64,000 bases of DNA from Sophora flavescens (GCA_030762895.1 CM061065.1:80237607-80301606); one strand, 5' to 3'. Shown: positions 34,930 to 46,579, counted from the stretch's first letter. Numbers and translations are program-made. Notes: a model not told the origin generated them from the sequence alone.

Positions 34930-35528
34930 ATCAAATGGCTCAAATATGTATTAACAAGATTGATTAAGGGATCGTACTCCTCGGGTAGACCTTCCAAAAT
35001 AACATCCAATTGCTCTCGAGGAGATACGGGATCACCAATCGAATACAGAAAATCAACAATTGCCTTAACCCGAAGCACAAGTTCATTAATGGACTTATCA
35101 TCTTTCTTGGTGTTTCGAAGCTCAGTGCGCAACATTCTTGCACGACCACGAGTTTTGGAATTGAAGTGATTGTGCAGTCGCTCCCACAACTACCATGATT
35201 GGACACAACCAATCAACCGAGTGAGGATTGGAGCGGTTACCGATGACTGTAACCAAGAAATGAGGAGCGAATCTTGTTGCTCCCACTGAGTGAACTCTGG
35301 ATTTAGGGTTCCAATCATGCGATCCTCTTCAGATGCATATCGGGACGGAATTGGTGGAGAAATCAAGAAATGATGGAGTTGATGAGCTTTAATTATCGGT
35401 TCGATTTGCTGTTTCCAAATGAGGAAGTTGTCCTCATTCAATTTCTCTGCGATCAAAAGGGAAAACGCCGACGGCGGCAATGACGAGTTCACTGGAGGTT
35501 TCGGTGGTGGTGGAGGTGGCGGAGGCAA
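34917..35528 (-). pseudogene. gag: gag start of the nested copia derivative
   Basis: MPPPPPPPPKP at 35528 opens a frame with FLIWKQQIEPIIKAHQLHHF, typical of UBN2/copia gag. It stops at 35190, and the continuation (MWERLHNHFNSKTRGRARML, LEGLPEEYDPLI) is in another frame to 34917. A frameshift near 35200 separates them. Confidence 0.75.
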
Positions 35529-35578
35529 TGGATCTCACCGAGCTCTAGATACCATGTGAAGAAACTAAAGAAGCCATG

Positions 35579-35644
<66 letters not shown>

Positions 35645-35820
35645 GGGTATTGAATATGAAACTGATTCTCATTGACTGAATATTCCAGATGTTATAATTG
35701 TGTTATATACAACAGCTATACAGCTCTGAGTAACTCTGTTCAGTTACTATTAACCGCCTAAGAGGGAATACAGTGTGCAACACTGTATTGCCCTTATGGT
35801 GTACCCTATGTACTCTAACA

Positions 35821-37065
35821 GTGCATAAAATAAATCAAATATAATTCAAAGATTCATCCTTCATTCTGATGGCAATCTTCCATTTTCCCAAGACTGCAAG
35901 TCTTGAATTGTCACCAAGCTTGAATATGGTTTGGAAGCTTTCGTCTATGTTAGAAAATAATTCTTTTCCCACTTAGAGGATTGATGCAACCTATATCTAG
36001 CTAAAAACCATTGATGATCATCTTTACCAACAACAACATTACTGGTCACTAGCACCGTCTTCATATTATTTTCATTTTCCGCATCATTTTCTGCAACTCG
36101 AGCATGACCCTATCTAATATTTGATGCTTTAGCATCGACTATAGTGTCCATACTTATTACAGTTATGGCACTGAATATGAGACTTGCATTCATATTGAAA
36201 ATGTCCATACTTCTTGCATTTATGACATTGAATATTGGATTTATTTTGGAAATTACCTCTGGTTCCGTGGCTTGAGTCAATTCTAGGAAACCTTCCTCTA
36301 CCTCTAAAATTTTGTCCTCTTTGGTTGTGGTCCACCCTTCTTCACTTCTGAGATTTGCTCGAGCTTTTAATGATTGATCAATTGTGTCGCTTAACCTTTC
36401 ACTCATTCGCATTTCACGTGACTCCAAAGATGCTTGCAAATCATTCAAGGTCATTTTGCTCAGATGTTTTGATTCTTCAATTGTTGCTACCACGTAATCA
36501 AATTGACTTGTGAGTGTGCACATAATTTTCTCCATGACTTCTTTTTTTGTGATGTCATCCTCATTATTCTTCATATCATTGGCCAACTTATCCATTTGTG
36601 AAAAATAATCAGGAATATTGTCATCCTTGCATTGTTCTATCAGCTCAAACTGTCGTTTTAATCCTTGTAACCTTGTCTATTTAGTTGGGTCAACTCCTTC
36701 ATATGTTTTGAGCAAAATTTCCCAAGCCCTCCTTTGTTGTTTCAGCATGGAAAATTTTCTCAAGAATAGGCAGCTCCACCAATTGACATATTAAGAACAA
36801 AGCTTTTTCATTGAGTAGACGATTATTGTCTACCTGTTTTGTATCAACTTTCATTTTTCTTCTTCTGTTGGTTCAGCAAAAGCGTTCTCCAGAATTTCTC
36901 CATAGCCACTAGTTTTTAAACATAATTCCATCAAACGTTTCCACATAGCAAAATTTGATCTTCTATCAAACTTGTAAATTGTTGATTGCACTTGTTGAAG
37001 TTGGGTTGCTCCCGTGCTTGAACTTGATGCCATCTTGTTTCAACTGGCTCCTGAAGTTGGGTTAA
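35821..37065 (-). pseudogene. gag: gag and protease start of the minus-strand copia element, broken
   Basis: On the minus strand MASSSSTGATQLQQVQ at 37033 begins gag (FAMWKRLMELCLKTSG). The next segment (36595-36110) carries the central gag helices, and an overlapping frame (36335-36129) has an RG-rich stretch and two CCHC zinc knuckles (CHKCKKYGHFQYEC and CHNCNKYGHYSRC). Frameshifts lie near 36840 and 36330. The protease region (35821-36060) retains only scattered matches. Confidence 0.75.
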
Positions 37066-37348
37066 ACATATAGAATTTTATTTCAACTCGTAAAACTTGG
37101 GACTCATTGGAGCTCCTTTTTATTATTCTCTCAAATTCTCACAACATTGATACAACAATAACAAACTACAAGATGTCCTATTTATACACCCCCAAGGTTG
37201 GATCCTATGTTTTAACCGACAACCAACTAAACAACAACTCATAGTATTGACAGCTATTGAATGGAGGTTTAAATTGATATAAAACACATGAGCATGAGCT
37301 GTCATATATTCTTCCAACACATTATGGAGACAAGTTTAACTTCTGACA
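37066..37348 (-). repeat. Right (5') LTR of the minus-strand copia element, truncated
   Basis: It aligns with the left LTR from ttatttcaactcRtaaaactt onward. About 80 bp present at the start of the left LTR are missing or replaced here, and no clear PBS is seen at its inner edge. Confidence 0.75.
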
Positions 37349-38422
37349 TGGAGTGACTGACGACAATCGGAGACGCTGGTGGTAGAGCACTTCAATAACC
37401 GTTGGTAGAGAAGGGGTTTTGGATCCCTTGGTAGAGACGGTTCACTGCTGAATATGTGCAGTCTAGGGGCCCTTTTTGACACTTTGTTTATTTAGTATCT
37501 TTATATATATATATATATAAAAGTAGCAGTCACTGTGGGCATTTTTTCCCTCAAAAAAGGAGGGCATTGTTGACATTTCCACTTTAATATATATTTTCAT
37601 TTTTTAATTTTTTTAATCTGTACAAACTGTTAGCAACCTTTATTAATTGTATTATTAATTACCAAAAAAATTAATTGTGTAGTCTAGTTCCAATAAGAGG
37701 CATTGCATCTGTTCCAATGCTTTACGTAAACCAATGGCATGTAACTTATAAAAGAAGCTTACAATGAATGGTGAAAATAGCCAATTACGAACAAAAATGA
37801 TTATAAATTTATAATGATGATGACTTATAAAATACAAAAATGAGATAAAAAAAATTGATTATTTATAGCCTGTAACTCACCTCAAGCACGTTTCACTATT
37901 TGGACTGCCTGCTTCCAATATCAGGCATGCATTGTTCATTGATTGCTGTTGTATTTCCAAGGTTGCAAATCAAAGGTTTCGGGCTTTGCAGGATTAAAGT
38001 ATATTCATTCAAATTTTTTCGTTTTATTGGAGCCTGCAATGTCTTCTCTCTCTCTCTGCCCTTGCAGTATCTGAGATCTTGATCTTTCATCTCTTTGTTA
38101 TTTGTTATTTTCTTTCGGTTCTTCCCTCTCTAAATCTATCTGTGGAGTTAATGAATTTACTCATCATCCTGCTTTACAGATTAGTGTTTACGGGTTTAGC
38201 AACTAGAGATTATCTACAACTATTGTTTTCTATCAAATTGCAATTTCTTATTTAGGAGAAAATTATTTCAGATTTCTAAATTAGTTGACTGTTATTATTT
38301 ATTATTTATTATGTATTGAATGGTGGAGTGTGAGAAAAAGGTGAAGAGGAAGAAGGGTAGGGGAAGAATAAAAATCTTGGGAGCAAGAGGAAGACGGTAG
38401 ATAAGCTTTTGAGGTCTGCTTT

Positions 38423-41132
38423 TGTAATATCCTTCCCCGGTGATATTTTAGTCTTTTCATTATAATTCTAAATGGGTGTGTTTGGATCCTTTTATATTTC
38501 ATAAATATACAATTTTATGACTGATTGAGTTATGAAGTAATTAATTGTGGTTTAAAGAGGGAATACAATTTTTATGCAGATTGTGTTGGGTTAACTATTA
38601 CTAAACTAGAAAAAAATAATATTTAGAGTCACATAACACACTCACTTAGATTCATTTCAATTAGATGAACAATCACGTCCCCTCTTTTTTTTTTTGGTGC
38701 ATATACATGTTTAACACACTCACATACACACACCCACTTATTTTAAATCAACTTATCTACCTTTATCTTAAAATTTCCTAAGTAATCAATACTTGTCAAG
38801 GAGTTCCAACCCCATTGGCCAGCCAAAACCCCTCCATTTCACCCTCTTATTTTCGACCAGAGCAAGGTAAAGGGAAGTTGAGTAGTTCATTTTCATTTAC
38901 TCCCTCAACATAAACAACATTTTGGTCCTCTCCTTTCCTCCCTCTCAAATTCGGTCAGACCTCAATGGCTAGGCTTTCCCACACTTCTTCCTCATTCATC
39001 ACTTGAAGACACAAGGAAGCCATCTTACTTCCACCCTTCCTCTCCATTTACGACCAGAAACTTGTGGTAGAGGGCTGGATATTTTCCTCCTTTACACTCC
39101 ATCTAGAAACAACCCATTCATCACCAATTCCTTCTAACTGTTTTTCCTTCCATTTGCAACTCATAAAAACCCTAATTCAAACAAGAAGGACAACATGCAA
39201 GACCTCTAGCTTCCCCCAAAAATAAAAATTCGAAAACTGAAGAACAAGTCAGATTAGGAAGCACAGGGAGATCAACACTCACCACCTTCAATTCACTACT
39301 TGGCTATGTGAGTTCTTGTTGTTTGTAATATTGGGTAACCATAAATCCCAATTACTTGTTAAATGTTTAAATTGCTTTGGTAGAATACTTGTTTGAAACT
39401 GATATATGTTTTTTAACAACTGGGTTTTGATTGCATGTTGATTAGGGGTGGTTTTGGATGAAAAATTGACAAGGGGCTGTCAAAATCTTTCAAGCCCGTA
39501 TGCACCCCTGTTAGTGTTTCATCCATAAGTTCCTCTACAGGGGTTGTTTCAAAGTGATTTTTATACCATTAGAAAATAGACTTGTTTTCCTTCGAAATGG
39601 TCTTTGAAACAGATCAATTTCGTTGAGTATCGAAGGAGAAAAATGACATGCAAGTTGTTGTTCATACTGAAAACTCTGAACTGATACTGTTGTAGTATTT
39701 AAATTGTAGTAAATTGTAAAAATATTGGATTGAGTTAACTCCTTTTTAATAGAAAATAGACTTATTTTGTTACAATTTAGACTCTGGAAGTTCTGATTTT
39801 GATGAAGTTTTTATGGAGAAAACCCAATTCCAATTTACTGCAAAATTCTGTTTACATAACTTTGAGCATATGGTACTTGAATTGTGTGGAATAGATTTCT
39901 ATGTGTTTGAATTATGTCCAACCATGAATAAAATGTATATGTGCAATTGGTATGGTGTTCTTCGTGGCTATATGATCTAACTTAGTGGTTGTTGCATGGT
40001 GATTTGGTTGGTATGAATTGCATTATGAAGGTGTGACATTTCCATTTGTGCTATGTCTTCACTCTTTCCTTTTTTTTAGTGCATGTTTAATGAAGTTATC
40101 ATCTTGGTATGGTTGATGAATATTTAATGCATTTGACTTCCATTTGAGAAGAGTAAAAGAAAATGAATCATAGCATGGCATTAAAAACTTAAAATGGTCT
40201 ATGTTTAATGAAACCTAAGGTTTCAAAACTATTCTAGCCATTATTTAAGGCCACAATATTTTTTGTGGGTGAGATATTTTGTAAGTCCTTCATTTTATGA
40301 GGCTAGGATATGGTAATAGCAATTAAGGGATGCCTAATTGTTGTCATAGAGCTCTGACTGTCATATCAACCAATTTAAACTACGTGTGCCTTATTTCTGC
40401 TCACACTTGAGGTACCTAGTAAAGGTTTTTTTCTCTTTAAAATGACTATGCTTAGATTCACATTCAGTAAATAACTCAATCCAAGTAAGGACCCAGTAGA
40501 AAGAGCTGGTGATGAAAGGGTGAGTTATAAGAGAATAATTCCGTAGTGGTATAAAGTTTGAGTAGTCCTACTTTAGCCTGCTTTAGTCCATGGAGTGCAC
40601 ACCTGGCAAAATAGAGAGGTAAGTAGGCTATGAGAAACTATACCACTATGTAAGGTTAATTATGATATGTGTGCATATAAGTAAGTATGTGTAATTCAAC
40701 GAGGACAATTAAACATAATATATTGTTTACTAATATGCTTTGCTTGAAGCAAGAACTCATTCAGATTCATTTCTCACTAGGCTCCTCTTTGTTTCAGATA
40801 ACAGATACATATTGAAAACTGATAAGCAAGTTCGGGAGATTGCTTGACAGTCACCCAATAGTGTCTCAAGATACGTTAGTTTTCACAGTCGGATCAAAGT
40901 TGGAGTCTTACTAGGAGTCAATGTTTACATGAAATTGAATTGTTGATTAGGGGTTAAATGGCTATTTGTATTAAATTAATTCCAATTATATGTTCAACTC
41001 TACAAAAATATCTTGTACAAATTTGGTTCACTTATTTTTAAAATTTCCTATGTTCAACTATTATTCCTGATGTTATAACCAGGTTTATATATTATTAGTT
41101 AGTAGTATCCTTATGGAAGTTAGGTTATTACA
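38423..41132 (+). mobile_element. Solo LTR (gypsy-like), 2.7 kb, inside the Helitron
   Basis: It starts TGTAATATCC and ends GGTTATTACA, with the 5-bp duplication gcttt on both sides (38418-38422 and 41133-41137). No gag or pol is present, so it is a solo LTR. A CT-rich stretch at 38820-39180 would suit the transcribed leader of a chromovirus-type LTR. Family is inferred from ends and length only. Confidence 0.7.
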
Positions 41133-41137
41133 GCTTT

Positions 41138-42362
41138 TGTTGGGAATTTTCCTCCCAAGGTGATTTAGAAGAGTTTGTTGAAGGAGTTTCAGAGAATTGT
41201 GAGATTTTTGGGTTTATTTGAGTTTGAAAGTATTAAAAATAAAAATATATTTGAAATTGTTCTCATGTCATTAAGAGAACTCACTCTTTATATATATTTT
41301 TGTTTTTTTGGTGTTTGATTCAGATTCTGAAAGATGAAGCTGTTGAAGTTATATTCAAGTCATACAGGTATGGTTGATGCTTGATAGTCTGTTTAATATA
41401 ACTATAATTTTAAAACTTTTAAGATATATATTTACATTATTTAAATGTAACTTAATTATTGATGTTCCTCTAAAGATGCAAAGAAGCAATACATTAGTTA
41501 GGAATTTTAATGGCTCATTTTTATTTTTTTTTGGTTTGTGTATGCATTCAATTTCAATTTGTGGTTAATTTCTTATTTGCTCTGATATTTGGAACTAGCA
41601 CTTACATGTGTTGCAGCTAATGGATATCTAATTCTTTAGCGTTATAATGATTATCTAATTCATATTCATCATAGTAAAGGAATTTGGTTAATTGTTTTTG
41701 TGATTGGAAGTTTGAACAAATAGTGATAGTCATAAATTTCAAATAATTTGTTTGATTACTTTTGGAATTTGGAATTAGTTTGTTGTTTTACTTGCTTTTT
41801 AAGTTTTTTTAAGTAACTGAATTTTCGAGAATTGGTTCTTTGCCGGTGCTTTATTCAGATTCATCATCTTGGTATCTTATTTTATATTTGTTTTATGCTT
41901 ATATTTGACTAAAACAATTTTTTATTATTATTAGTTCTGAAGATGTCAAGAGGTATGACTTTTTTTTTTTTTATAAAAGAGGTATGACTTATTGATAGAT
42001 AAATCGATATGATTTTCTCAAGTGATTATTAATTATCAAATGCATCTTTTTGATGTTGTTAATCTTTGCTAGCAGTATATTTGAGGAAAATTATCACATA
42101 GGACTTCTTTTTAGTTGTATTATTAAGATACCTTCAAATTTTGAAATTTATTCTTCCCAAGATAAAGACCATTATACATTAGCTTTAATGACATTGCCGG
42201 TTGACTACCATATTCACTATTTATCCTTGACTTTATGTTGAACCGTAGCTTTAATAAATTTTCATGGAAATTTGTATTGTTATAATTGTGTGGTTTTTAA
42301 GTTTTCTTGGTCCTTGGAGTTGTTCGAGGAGCTATAAGTTGAAGTTGTGAAATTTCTAGATC

Positions 42363-42418
<56 letters not shown>

Positions 42419-42837
42419 TGTTTCTCTCAATCATGTGTTTGCTACTTTACGTCTTTTTGAGCAAATTAGTTACAATTTTAATCGATGTTTCAGTCGTGGA
42501 TGTTGTTGATAATTATGTAAACCTACTATGCCTTTATAAAACTCTATAGTATAGTTCTATTTTTTTTGGTTGGTGCTCAGGCTACAATTAGGACTTGGAA
42601 TCTATTGTAGACAAGTTGCAAAATTGAAGGCTGTGTACTTGTATTTTCTTTTAATAAGCAACATATATGTATTTAATTATAAAAATTCATTTGTGTTTTG
42701 AATTTTACCATCATATCTTGCCAAAGCTATATAAAATGCATTGTGTCATTGGTACTTTTATTTTTCTTTTTTAAAATTTAACATAAAAATGTGTTGTCTT
42801 TTAAAAGAGTATGAAATTACATTTACATGCAATATTC
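41138..42837. other. Right part of the Helitron, non-coding
   Basis: AT-rich sequence without genes; the open frames of 63-64 codons lack domains. An (AT)n run lies at 42368-42412. Confidence 0.4.
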
Positions 42838-42867
42838 ACCTGTGCATCGCACAGGTCAATAGTCTAG
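42838..42867 (+). other. Helitron 3' terminal hairpin and CTAG end
   Basis: ACCTGTGC atc GCACAGGT forms a perfect 8-bp stem; the CTAG terminus follows after a 7-nt spacer. This is the rolling-circle stop signal of plant Helitrons. Confidence 0.85.
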
Positions 42868-42897
42868 TCTAGTGTATGTATATATATATATATATAA

Positions 42898-43151
42898 TGA
42901 CCGAAAATATAAGGTCGAGGACTTGTTAATAAACTGGATCAACCGAGCTTACTCTTATAAATGGGTCTTGACTCGAACTCCTTCAAAGCCGATGACTCGT
43001 TAATACACTTATCATCCGAGTATTTATTCTTGGATGATAAGTGTATTAACGAGTCCTCGGTTTTGGAAGAGTTCGAGTCAAGGCCCATTTATAAGAGTAA
43101 GCTCGGTTGGTCCAGTTTATTAACAAGTCATCGACCTTATATTTTCGGTCA
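42898..43151. repeat. 254-bp palindrome of two LTR starts
   Basis: The LTR start (tgaccgaaaatataagg...) runs rightward from 42898 and leftward from 43151. Paired positions sum to 86049 across the arms, so they are in register without indels; there are only a few mismatches. The 14-nt centre (43018-43031) corresponds to a place where the normal LTR (51170-51187) has its own inverted repeat ccgag-aataaata-ctcgg. Confidence 0.92.
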
Positions 43152-43618
43152 GTACACAAGCCCCCCGAGCTTCGAGCTTAAATAAGCAAAAGAGCTGACA
43201 AGTATCAAACCAAGCTTATGCTTCAGCTGCTGGACTTTCTTCCTTCTGTGTTTCAAACCGTCATTTCAACTGACTTTTCCTCCTGTCAGAGGAGGTTATC
43301 ATTTCCCTTCAATCTTCTGCTGCACGTTATGGGTGAGTAACCCTAGAGTTCCGCGCTCATTTAATGAGGGGAAAAATTAAAAGTCGCGCCCCTTTTCCTA
43401 TTTTATTTGAAGGAATGTGGACCGTTGATCATATCTCATCATCAACCGCAGCAGTTATAAATATCTCCTCTAACTTATTCCCCCTTGACCACTACCTTTC
43501 TCCGTTCTTCATCTCTGTCTTTCAAGTTTCTGCAATCGTCTTCCCGCCTTTCGCTCTCCAGGTACGCCCAGCCTTCTTCCTTCTTTCAAATTTCTAAGTT
43601 GATTTATGGATTCCGGTC
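43152..43618 (+). promoter_or_regulatory. PPT complement and leader of the left antisense-ORF copy
   Basis: 43152-43180 is the complement of the polypurine tract found at 51025-51049. Further on, a TATA-like ttataaatatctcc (about 43456) lies about 160 bp before ATG 43619, and a possible 5'-leader intron donor (cag/gtacgc) lies at about 43560. The counterpart on the right is 50582-51049. Confidence 0.5.
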
Positions 43619-45594
43619 ATGAGTTCATCCGAGTCCACCGAGTCAAACACTTCACCCCTGGTGGAGCGCGAGATTTCCCCCATTGGGGGCTCTCCTTCCA
43701 CTTCTTCTGTTCCTTCACAGGAACTAAACATCAGTCAGGTGAGACCGTCCTCCTCCGGGTCATCTTCCTCTGAGTCTGATTCTTCTGGGTCCGACCCTGC
43801 TAGGTCTGGTTCTCCCTCCCCCCAAATTTCCAAACCCGCCGCTCGCAAACAACGCCAAAGGGTTCCAAAAGACCCTGTTCCCGATATTACCCTACCTGGG
43901 TATACCTGGATTAAGGGCGAAGTTGGGGTTTATTTTTCTGATTATCAGTCTTCAGATTCAATTGCTCGTCTTCGGTCCCAGATTACTATCGCGACATCCG
44001 GAGACGAATCCGAGTTTATTTGTTCTCCATGCTCGGGTACCGAGTATGTTTTCCTCAGGGCTCATCCTTCCGAGCTCCCTTTTACATATATGTATAGAAC
44101 ACTATTTTCTCAGCTGCGCGTGTCTCTTCCTTTCACTGAGTTTGAGTGTGACGTTCTGAGAACCATGAATGTCGCACCTACTCAGCTTCATCCCAACGGT
44201 TGGGTTTTCTAAAAGCCTTTCAAATTCTGTGTAAATACATCGGGATGGAGCCCACTACTCCCAAATTTTTGTACTTTTACCAAACAAGGTTTGGTGAGAA
44301 AACGGGATGGATTTCCCTCATTGGGCTGAACCGAAGAGGACTGATTAGTTTATACACATCATCGTATAAAGACTTCAAAGTCGGCTTCTTCCGAGTTCGC
44401 CCCTCGGGCTCTCACCTTTCCTACTTTTTTGATGAAAATGGATGCGCCAGGTTTCCTTTGTACTGCAATCATCTCCTACCAAATTCGTTGGTTTTGAATA
44501 CAAATCCCTTCCTGCCGAGGATAGACAGGATATAGATATATTAGAAAAACTTCCTCGGCCTCTCCATTGTGGACGTCTTCTGAAACTCCCCTTTTCATCC
44601 ACTCCGAGAGCCGACTTTAAAAGTAAGTGTTCGGCTTTTTAGTTTTTAAATCTTTTCTGTATGTGTTCCTGTACTAACAGCTTTTCTTTTCGGCAGTTAT
44701 CATGGGGAAATTCGACTTCTCCAAGCTTTTGAAATCTGCCGCGAAAGTGGGTCAGGGTCCCTCAGCGACCGAGAAGAAAAAGAAAAGAATTCCTCCGGTC
44801 GCTGCTAAGGCCACTGCCAAGGGGGCTTCATCATCCGCCCCCCACAAAAGAAAAAGGGTAGAGATAGTAGTCGACGTCGAAGATTCTTCCCCTCCTCGCT
44901 CAAGTCCCCCACATCCTACCACTCATGAGACGAGAACTACGGGGCGAGAGGAGCAACTTCCTCCTTCTACTGAGGTGAAGTGGTATAACACTTCTCTGAA
45001 AGCAAGAACCTCGTCTCTCTGGGGCGAAGACTTCAATCCCTTCCCTTCTTTTGACTTGAATTTCCTGAAGCCTGCTGATCTCCGCTTAATCAAGCAACAA
45101 GGGGTTCAGTCTAGTATGGAGGCCCTCTCGGCCTACTGCATCCGAGCTGCTGCTCTGGCCCGCTTTTGTAGCCGAGATTTGGTGGAGACTGAGAGGAAAT
45201 CCCAGCACCTGGAAGCTGAACTTGCTTCTATTGAGAAGCTGAAGGGGGACCTTGCCCAGATTTCCTCGGAGCGGGATGAGCTGGCTGGAGCCAATAATCT
45301 CCTGAACACTACCATCGCCAAGCTTAATGGCTAGAACTCCGAGCTTAACTCCCAAGCAAAATTAGCTGAGGAGAATAAAGCTCGGGCTGAAGAGGATAAA
45401 GCTCGCATTGAAGAAGAGCTCAAGAAGGCTCAAGTTGTAATTGAACAACTTAAAGCCACCCTGGAGGCCGAGACTAAGGCCAAGATGGAGGTTCAGGAAG
45501 ATCTAAAAGAGGCCACCGACTGCATTCTTGCTGAGCATCGGAAAGGTTTCGCAAAGGCCATTGCTCAAGTTGAAATTCTCGCTCCGGGGATTGA
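43619..45594 (+). pseudogene. Left copy of the Tat antisense ORF (gypsy-type transposon domain plus coiled coil)
   Basis: It is a copy of the gene at 50581-48469. Exon 1 (43619-44622) encodes a Ser/Pro-rich N-terminus, a basic patch and a globular domain (GWVF, KYIGMEPTTPKFLYFYQ) resembling the putative gypsy-type transposon domain (Transposase_28, PF04195). A 74-bp GT-AG intron (44623-44696) leads to exon 2: MGKFDFSKLL, KKKKRIPP and KRKRVEI basic patches that look like nuclear signals, then a long coiled coil (ETERKSQHLEAELASIEKL). Breaks: 1-nt losses near 44209 and 44464 relative to the right copy, and a TAG at 45331 where the right copy has Gln. At 45594 it switches into integrase sequence. 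Confidence 0.75.
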
Positions 45595-46579
45595 AATTCT
45601 CGCTCAAGCTACCATCCGAGCAGATTGCCTCGAGTGGACGAGACAATGTGATGAATGTCAAAGATTTACCAATGTAAGTCGTACCCCGCCCGAAGAACTT
45701 CACACATTAAACTCGCCTTGGCCCTTTGCTATGTGGGGGATGGATATACTTGAACCATTCCCAATAGCCAAAGGTCAAGTCAAATTTCTCTTGGTAGCGG
45801 TGGACTACTTCACAAAATGGATTGAAGCAGAACCTTTGGCGAAAATTACTGCCGAGAAGGTACAAAAGTTTGTGTGGAAAAATCTCATATGTAGGCACGA
45901 AATTCCCTTCGCAATTGTCACTGATAATGGAAGGCAGTTTATAGATAAGACATTGCGAGAATTCTATGTCAATCTCGGTGTTAAACACCACGTCACATCA
46001 GTGGAACATCCCCAAACCAATGGGCAAGCCGAGGCGGCCAACAAAGTCATTCTCAGAGAGTTGAAGAAGAGAGTGGGAAAAGCCAAAGGAGCTTGGGCAG
46101 AAGAGTTGCCGAGTATTCTTTGGGCCTACCACTACACGCCACAATCCACTACTCAAGAAACACCCTTCAGGCTGACATACGGAACAGACGCCATGATCCC
46201 GGTTGAGGTCGGCGAGCCGTCTTTTCGGCGTATGCAACATGAGCAGAATGAGAATGAAAGCAACTTAAGGGTCGAACTTGACTTGGTGGAGGAGATCAGA
46301 GAGGAGGCTAAAATCAGGGAGGAAGCCTGCAAACGAAGAGCTACTCGGAGGTATAATTCAAAGATGAAACCGAGGAGTTTCGTGCGCGGAGACTTGGTGC
46401 TAAGAATGAAAGGAGAAGCAAGAAGAGACCATACGGAAGGCAAGCTAGCAGCAAATTGGGGAGGACCATTCCGAGTGGTAGAAAACTTGGGAAACGGAGC
46501 ATATAGGTTAGAAGAATTGTCAGGGAAGCCTATCCCGAGAACTTGGAATGCTTCCCATTTGAAATTTTATTACAGTTGA
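45485..46579 (+). CDS. Chimeric ORF: antisense-ORF coiled-coil end fused to Tat integrase
   Basis: An open 364-codon frame. The first 36 residues (MEVQEDLKEATDCILAEHRK) are the end of the antisense-ORF coiled coil. From about residue 37 the sequence is Ty3-gypsy integrase, entered midway in the HHCC zinc-binding motif (only CDECQRF remains). Then comes the DDE core: D in WGMDILEPFP, D in IVTDNGRQF, E in HPQTNGQAEAAN, with LPSILWAYHYTPQ and TPFRLTYGTDAMIPVEVG typical of the Tat/Athila branch, and a C-terminal GPFRVVENLGNGAYRL domain. Family knowledge: integrase inserts cDNA into host DNA. Without the intact zinc motif and with a foreign N-terminus, normal activity is doubtful. The 15-base string ttgaaattctcgctc occurs twice around the join. 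Confidence 0.75.
   Translation: MEVQEDLKEATDCILAEHRKGFAKAIAQVEILAPGIEILAQATIRADCLEWTRQCDECQRFTNVSRTPPEELHTLNSPWPFAMWGMDILEPFPIAKGQVKFLLVAVDYFTKWIEAEPLAKITAEKVQKFVWKNLICRHEIPFAIVTDNGRQFIDKTLREFYVNLGVKHHVTSVEHPQTNGQAEAANKVILRELKKRVGKAKGAWAEELPSILWAYHYTPQSTTQETPFRLTYGTDAMIPVEVGEPSFRRMQHEQNENESNLRVELDLVEEIREEAKIREEACKRRATRRYNSKMKPRSFVRGDLVLRMKGEARRDHTEGKLAANWGGPFRVVENLGNGAYRLEELSGKPIPRTWNASHLKFYYS

Larger units (their letters stand above)
33799..35820 (-). mobile_element. Nested copia deletion derivative, 2.0 kb
   Basis: LTRs at 33799-34026 and 35555-35820 start TGTGAAG and end CTCTAACA. The 5-bp duplication gtgca is on both sides (33794-33798 and 35821-35825). The PBS complement gagctctagatacca precedes the right LTR, and a PPT complement taccccctcaagc follows the left LTR. 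Only the gag start and the RT/RNase H end remain; protease, integrase and most of RT are missing. The LTRs differ mainly in the length of an (AG)n run, much longer in the right copy (35580-35641). Confidence 0.92.
30597..37348 (-). mobile_element. Ty1-copia retrotransposon, minus strand, with a nested copia element
   Basis: The left LTR (30597-30980) starts TGTTGGCA and the right LTR ends TTCTGACA at 37348. The 5-bp duplication tggag lies on both sides (30592-30596 and 37349-37353). On the minus strand the order is 5' LTR, gag, protease, integrase, RT, RNase H, PPT, 3' LTR. A second copia element (33799-35820) sits in the protease-integrase junction with its own target duplication. Without the insert the element is about 4.7 kb. 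Confidence 0.9.
37498..42867 (+). mobile_element. Non-autonomous Helitron
   Basis: The 5' end is TCTTTATATATAT... directly after an A (37497). The 3' end has an 8-bp-stem hairpin (42838-42845 and 42849-42856, loop atc), then caatagt and CTAG at 42864-42867, followed by T. TC start, hairpin near the 3' end, CTRR terminus and insertion between A and T are the Helitron hallmarks. No Rep/helicase coding is seen, so it is non-autonomous. About half its length is a solo LTR insertion (38423-41132). An alternative 3' end five bases on (ctagt at 42869) cannot be excluded. Confidence 0.75.
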
